Assembly: GCF_900116175.1 (NCBI RefSeq)
Contig: NZ_FPCH01000003.1
Location: 124,001 to 188,000 of the forward strand
DNA: 64,000 bases
Direction: 5' to 3'
From: Hyphomicrobium facile
GTDB lineage: Bacteria; Pseudomonadota; Alphaproteobacteria; Rhizobiales; Hyphomicrobiaceae
This document shows positions 61,334-64,000 of the stretch, in pieces. A program made the position numbers and the translations under genes. The notes beneath the pieces were generated by a model that saw only the letters and a list, made by a program, of their open reading frames with translations, searched no databases and was not told where the DNA came from. Each line of letters opens with the position of its first letter. The stretch's first letter is position 1.

Positions 61334-63535
61334 TCAACCGGGCTGGCGGAAACGTTGCGGGAAGCTCTCCTTGAGAGATTGCCCGCGTCCCGAAAGCGAA
61401 GGATTGGTCATGAAGTACTTGTGCGCATTGAAGGCTTCCTCACCGGGACCCGGTTGAATCCGGGTCGAGCTACCGTCGGAATTGATCCGCCAGCTCTGTT
61501 GATTGTCTTTCAAGTTCGCAACCATGATCTGTGCCAGCACTTGTTCATGGACGGTCGGGTTCTTGACGGGCGCCAGTGCCTCGACGCGGCGGTCGAGGTT
61601 GCGCGGCATCATGTCGGCGGAGCTGATGTAGACGGCGGCATTGGCCGAAGGCAAGGCCTCACCATTGGCGAAACAGTAAATGCGGGCATGCTCGAGGAAG
61701 CGCCCGATAATGCTTTTCACTCTGATGTTGCTCGAAAGACCCGGGATCCCCGGGCGCAGACAGCAGATGCCGCGCACGACGAGATCGATCGGCACTCCGG
61801 CATTGCTCGCGTCGTAGAGCGCTGAAATGATCTGAGCGTCGACGAGCGAGTTCATCTTCCACCAGATGCCGGACGGCTTTCCGGCCTTGGCGTTTCTTAT
61901 CTCCTCGGCGATGTGCGTCATAATCCGGTTGCGGATGCCGTGCGGGCTCGCCGCCATGCACTCGAGCTCAACCGGCTCGCCGTAACCCGTCACGAAATTC
62001 AGAATTCGGGTGATGTCGCGCGCCATCGCCGGATCGGTGGTGAAGAGCGACAGGTCCGTGTAAACGCGCGCGGTTTGCGGATGATAGTTGCCGGTGCCGA
62101 TGTGACAGTACGTCGTCAGCTCGGTGCCCTCGCGGCGGACGATCAGGCCGAGCTTGGCGTGCGTCTTCAGTTCGGTGAACCCGTAGACAACGTGAACACC
62201 TGCGCTTTCAAGGTCGCGCGCCCAGCGGATGTTTGCTGCTTCGTCAAAGCGGGCTTTGAGCTCGACGACGGCGGTAACGGATTTGCCGGCTTCGACCGCC
62301 TCCTTCAGCGCCTGAATGATCGGGCTATCGCGCGAGGTTCGATAGAGCGTCCATTTGATCGCCATCACGTTCGGATCGGCGACGGCCTGGCGCAAATACT
62401 GAACGACGACGTCGAAGCTCTCGTAGGGATGGTGGACGACGATGTCCTTGTTACGGACAGCTGCGAAGCAGTCACCGCTGAATTCGCGAATGCGCTCGGG
62501 GAAGCGGATCGTGAAGGGCTTGAAGAGAAGATCCGGCCGGTCGGGCACGATCAGCTGCGAGGTATCGGCGAGGGCCAAGATGCCTTCTTTGACGAAAACG
62601 CTTTCTTCGCGAACCTCGAGTTCGTCGATGACGAACTTGCGCAAGCGTTCGTGCATCTTGGCTTCTATTTCGAGCCGGATGACGTTGCCGCGGCGCCGCC
62701 GCTTCAGCTGGCTTTCATAGGAGCGAACGAGGTCTTCGGCCTCTTCCTGCAATTCGATGTCGCTGTCACGGAGGACGCGGAACGTACCCTTGCTCTTGAT
62801 CTCGAAGCCGGAGAACAGCTCGGTCAGAAACATGCCGATGACGTACTCGAGCTGAATGAACCGAATTTCCTTCGGTTTGCCGGGCTCCGCTTCGAGACGA
62901 ATGAACCGCTCCAGCTGACCGGGAATGGGAATGAGCCCATTCATGGTTTTGCCGTCGATCGGGCGCACCATCTCGACGACGATGGTCATCGCCTTATTGG
63001 GAATGAAGGGAAACGGATGGGCGGGGTCGGCTGCGATCGGCGTCAGGATCGGGAAGATTTGCGTCATGAACCGACGCTCGAGCCAATCGCGCTGCGCTTC
63101 CGTCAGATCGTCGGGCTGCAACACAAAAAGACCGGCGCCTGCGAGTTCGGTTTTGATCGTCCGCCAACTCGCCTGCTTATCGGCGACGAGGCCCGTCGCG
63201 AACTTGTTGATTGCTGCAAGCTGCTGCATCGGCGTCGAGCCATCTTGCGACAGCGTCGTGATGCCGGCGCGGATCTGGCCATAAACACCGGCTGCGCGAA
63301 CCATGTAAAATTCGTCGAGGTTGTCTGCCGCTATCGATAGGAAGCGCAGACGCTCGAGGAGCGGATGATGTTCGTTGCCCGCTTCCTCAAGAACGCGGCG
63401 GTTGAACTGAAGCCAAGACAGCTCGCGGTTGTAGAAACGCTCCGGCCCTTGCGGAACGATATCGACATCGGTTTTGGTTCTGCTTTTCGCGGTGGCCATC
63501 TTAGGGGGATTGCTCCGAAAATCCGGTCGAGACAT
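61334..63535 (-). CDS. ppk1: Polyphosphate kinase 1
   Basis: 733 residues. N-terminal domain with [13 protein letters not shown] near residue 38, a head domain, and the two phospholipase-D-like C-terminal domains. The catalytic His lies in [13 protein letters not shown]. It makes polyphosphate from ATP. A start a few codons downstream (M-A-T-A-K-S) is possible. It forms an operon with the ppx-like gene at 59780 and lies downstream of hdaA, as in many alphaproteobacteria. Confidence 0.96.
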   Translation of the reverse strand: MSRPDFRSNPPKMATAKSRTKTDVDIVPQGPERFYNRELSWLQFNRRVLEEAGNEHHPLLERLRFLSIAADNLDEFYMVRAAGVYGQIRAGITTLSQDGSTPMQQLAAINKFATGLVADKQASWRTIKTELAGAGLFVLQPDDLTEAQRDWLERRFMTQIFPILTPIAADPAHPFPFIPNKAMTIVVEMVRPIDGKTMNGLIPIPGQLERFIRLEAEPGKPKEIRFIQLEYVIGMFLTELFSGFEIKSKGTFRVLRDSDIELQEEAEDLVRSYESQLKRRRRGNVIRLEIEAKMHERLRKFVIDELEVREESVFVKEGILALADTSQLIVPDRPDLLFKPFTIRFPERIREFSGDCFAAVRNKDIVVHHPYESFDVVVQYLRQAVADPNVMAIKWTLYRTSRDSPIIQALKEAVEAGKSVTAVVELKARFDEAANIRWARDLESAGVHVVYGFTELKTHAKLGLIVRREGTELTTYCHIGTGNYHPQTARVYTDLSLFTTDPAMARDITRILNFVTGYGEPVELECMAASPHGIRNRIMTHIAEEIRNAKAGKPSGIWWKMNSLVDAQIISALYDASNAGVPIDLVVRGICCLRPGIPGLSSNIRVKSIIGRFLEHARIYCFANGEALPSANAAVYISSADMMPRNLDRRVEALAPVKNPTVHEQVLAQIMVANLKDNQQSWRINSDGSSTRIQPGPGEEAFNAHKYFMTNPSLSGRGQSLKESFPQRFRQPG

Positions 63536-63594
63536 GTGGGTGTTAGATTACACCCAAATGACGCGCGGGTGTCTTAATCCTCAGTATAAGACGA

Positions 63595-64000
63595 TTAGTA
63601 GCCGAGTACGTCGAGCGTTGCAGCGGCAATGGGGCGCGTTACCCGGCGCTGCAGCACGAGTGCACGACGATCTGCCTCTGCGACGAACCGTTCGGCTGCA
63701 AGCATAGACCGCTCCATCCGCACGAGAACGTAGTCCACCAATTGCGGCTCGACGCTCAACTGGCGGTCGGCGAATAACTTCACCAGGACAGCGCGAAGCA
63801 GGGCGTCATCGGGCGGCTCTATGGTCGCCAAGGGCAGGGCTTTCAACCGCGAGCGCAGATCGGGAAGCGCAATCGCCAAGTCCCCCGGCACGGTTTCAGT
63901 CGTGAGGAGAATTTGCAGCCGCTGTTCACGGACGAGGTTCAAAAGATGGAACAGCGCCGCCTCATCGGTAATCTTCTGGACGTCCTCGATCAGAAGGGCG
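63595..64000 (-). CDS. hdaA: DnaA-like regulatory inactivator HdaA, 3' part
   Basis: 135 codons without start; the gene enters from the right edge. The visible part is the AAA+ lid and sensor region of the short DnaA relatives: L-L-I-E-D-V-Q-K at the Walker B position, T-T-E-T-V-P (sensor 1), D-L-R-S-R-L, and a helical end without the DnaA DNA-binding domain IV. HdaA with the sliding clamp promotes ATP hydrolysis on DnaA to limit replication. Order hdaA-ppk1-ppx is common in alphaproteobacteria. Confidence 0.85.
   Translation of the reverse strand, partial: ALLIEDVQKITDEAALFHLLNLVREQRLQILLTTETVPGDLAIALPDLRSRLKALPLATIEPPDDALLRAVLVKLFADRQLSVEPQLVDYVLVRMERSMLAAERFVAEADRRALVLQRRVTRPIAAATLDVLGY

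Noticed and set aside
61913-63340. 475-codon plus-strand frame antisense to ppk1, and a similar one at 60074-61324 antisense to ppx
   Set aside because: Both are shadows of well-defined core genes without ribosome sites or domains.
1-64000. CRISPR array, complete insertion sequence, rRNA operon or phage structural genes
   Set aside because: I saw no regularly spaced repeats, no intact transposase and no such genes; the only mobile trace is the integrase fragment at 42072.

Overview
The window is GC-rich alphaproteobacterial chromosome. IspG, a Zur-type regulator, the DnaA-like HdaA fragment at the right edge and the many two-component flavin monooxygenases fit the Hyphomicrobiales. A Hyphomicrobium-like methylotroph is my best guess because of the dimethylsulfone/methanesulfonate genes, but the genus is inference.

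Layout. 0-22 kb is mostly core: ispA, an outer-membrane barrel, a flavin monooxygenase, a zur-znuC-znuB-ispG run, a 1115-residue membrane/coiled-coil protein with an internal duplication, an FAH-family hydrolase, a PRC-barrel protein, an MFS carrier, an RND pump with its adaptor, an APS kinase beside a sulfotransferase, and an Nramp-related carrier lacking the usual metal motif. 22.7-41.5 kb is a catabolic region: aldehyde dehydrogenase, AraC regulator, an ABC importer whose binding protein is of the urea-carboxylase-associated type, a DszA/NtaA-like monooxygenase, an SsuE-like flavin reductase, a nitrilase-family amidase, a LuxR-type regulator, then a head-to-tail set (FMN reductase, SfnG, SfnB, APC permease, GcvT-like methyltransferase, SsuD, FAD/NAD(P) protein). 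Together these could take dimethylsulfone through methanesulfinate and methanesulfonate to sulfite and formaldehyde. The GcvT-like protein may pass a methyl group to tetrahydrofolate.

41.5-52.6 kb is accessory and partly decayed: an integrase fragment, several small secreted proteins, a four-PAS class III nucleotide cyclase, a Crp-family regulator, a MacAB-type pump and a 5'-truncated FAD hydroxylase. It ends against the 3' side of tRNA-Leu(TAA). Two paralogous secreted proteins each carry the same TGTG-N8-CACa/c palindrome about 90-100 bases upstream of their starts, and both the cyclase and the Crp-like protein lie next to them. That looks like a self-contained cyclic-nucleotide circuit.

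52.7-64 kb returns to core: thioredoxin-like protein, ketopantoate reductase, aspS, ribonuclease D, a DnaJ-type chaperone, ppx/gppA, ppk1 and the 3' part of hdaA.

The strongest candidates for something undescribed are (1) the cyclase/Crp/secreted-protein circuit with its shared operator and (2) the organosulfur region, controlled by AraC and LuxR regulators, with a methyltransferase embedded and an orphan urea-type importer. All functional links are inferred from sequence; nothing was searched or computed.
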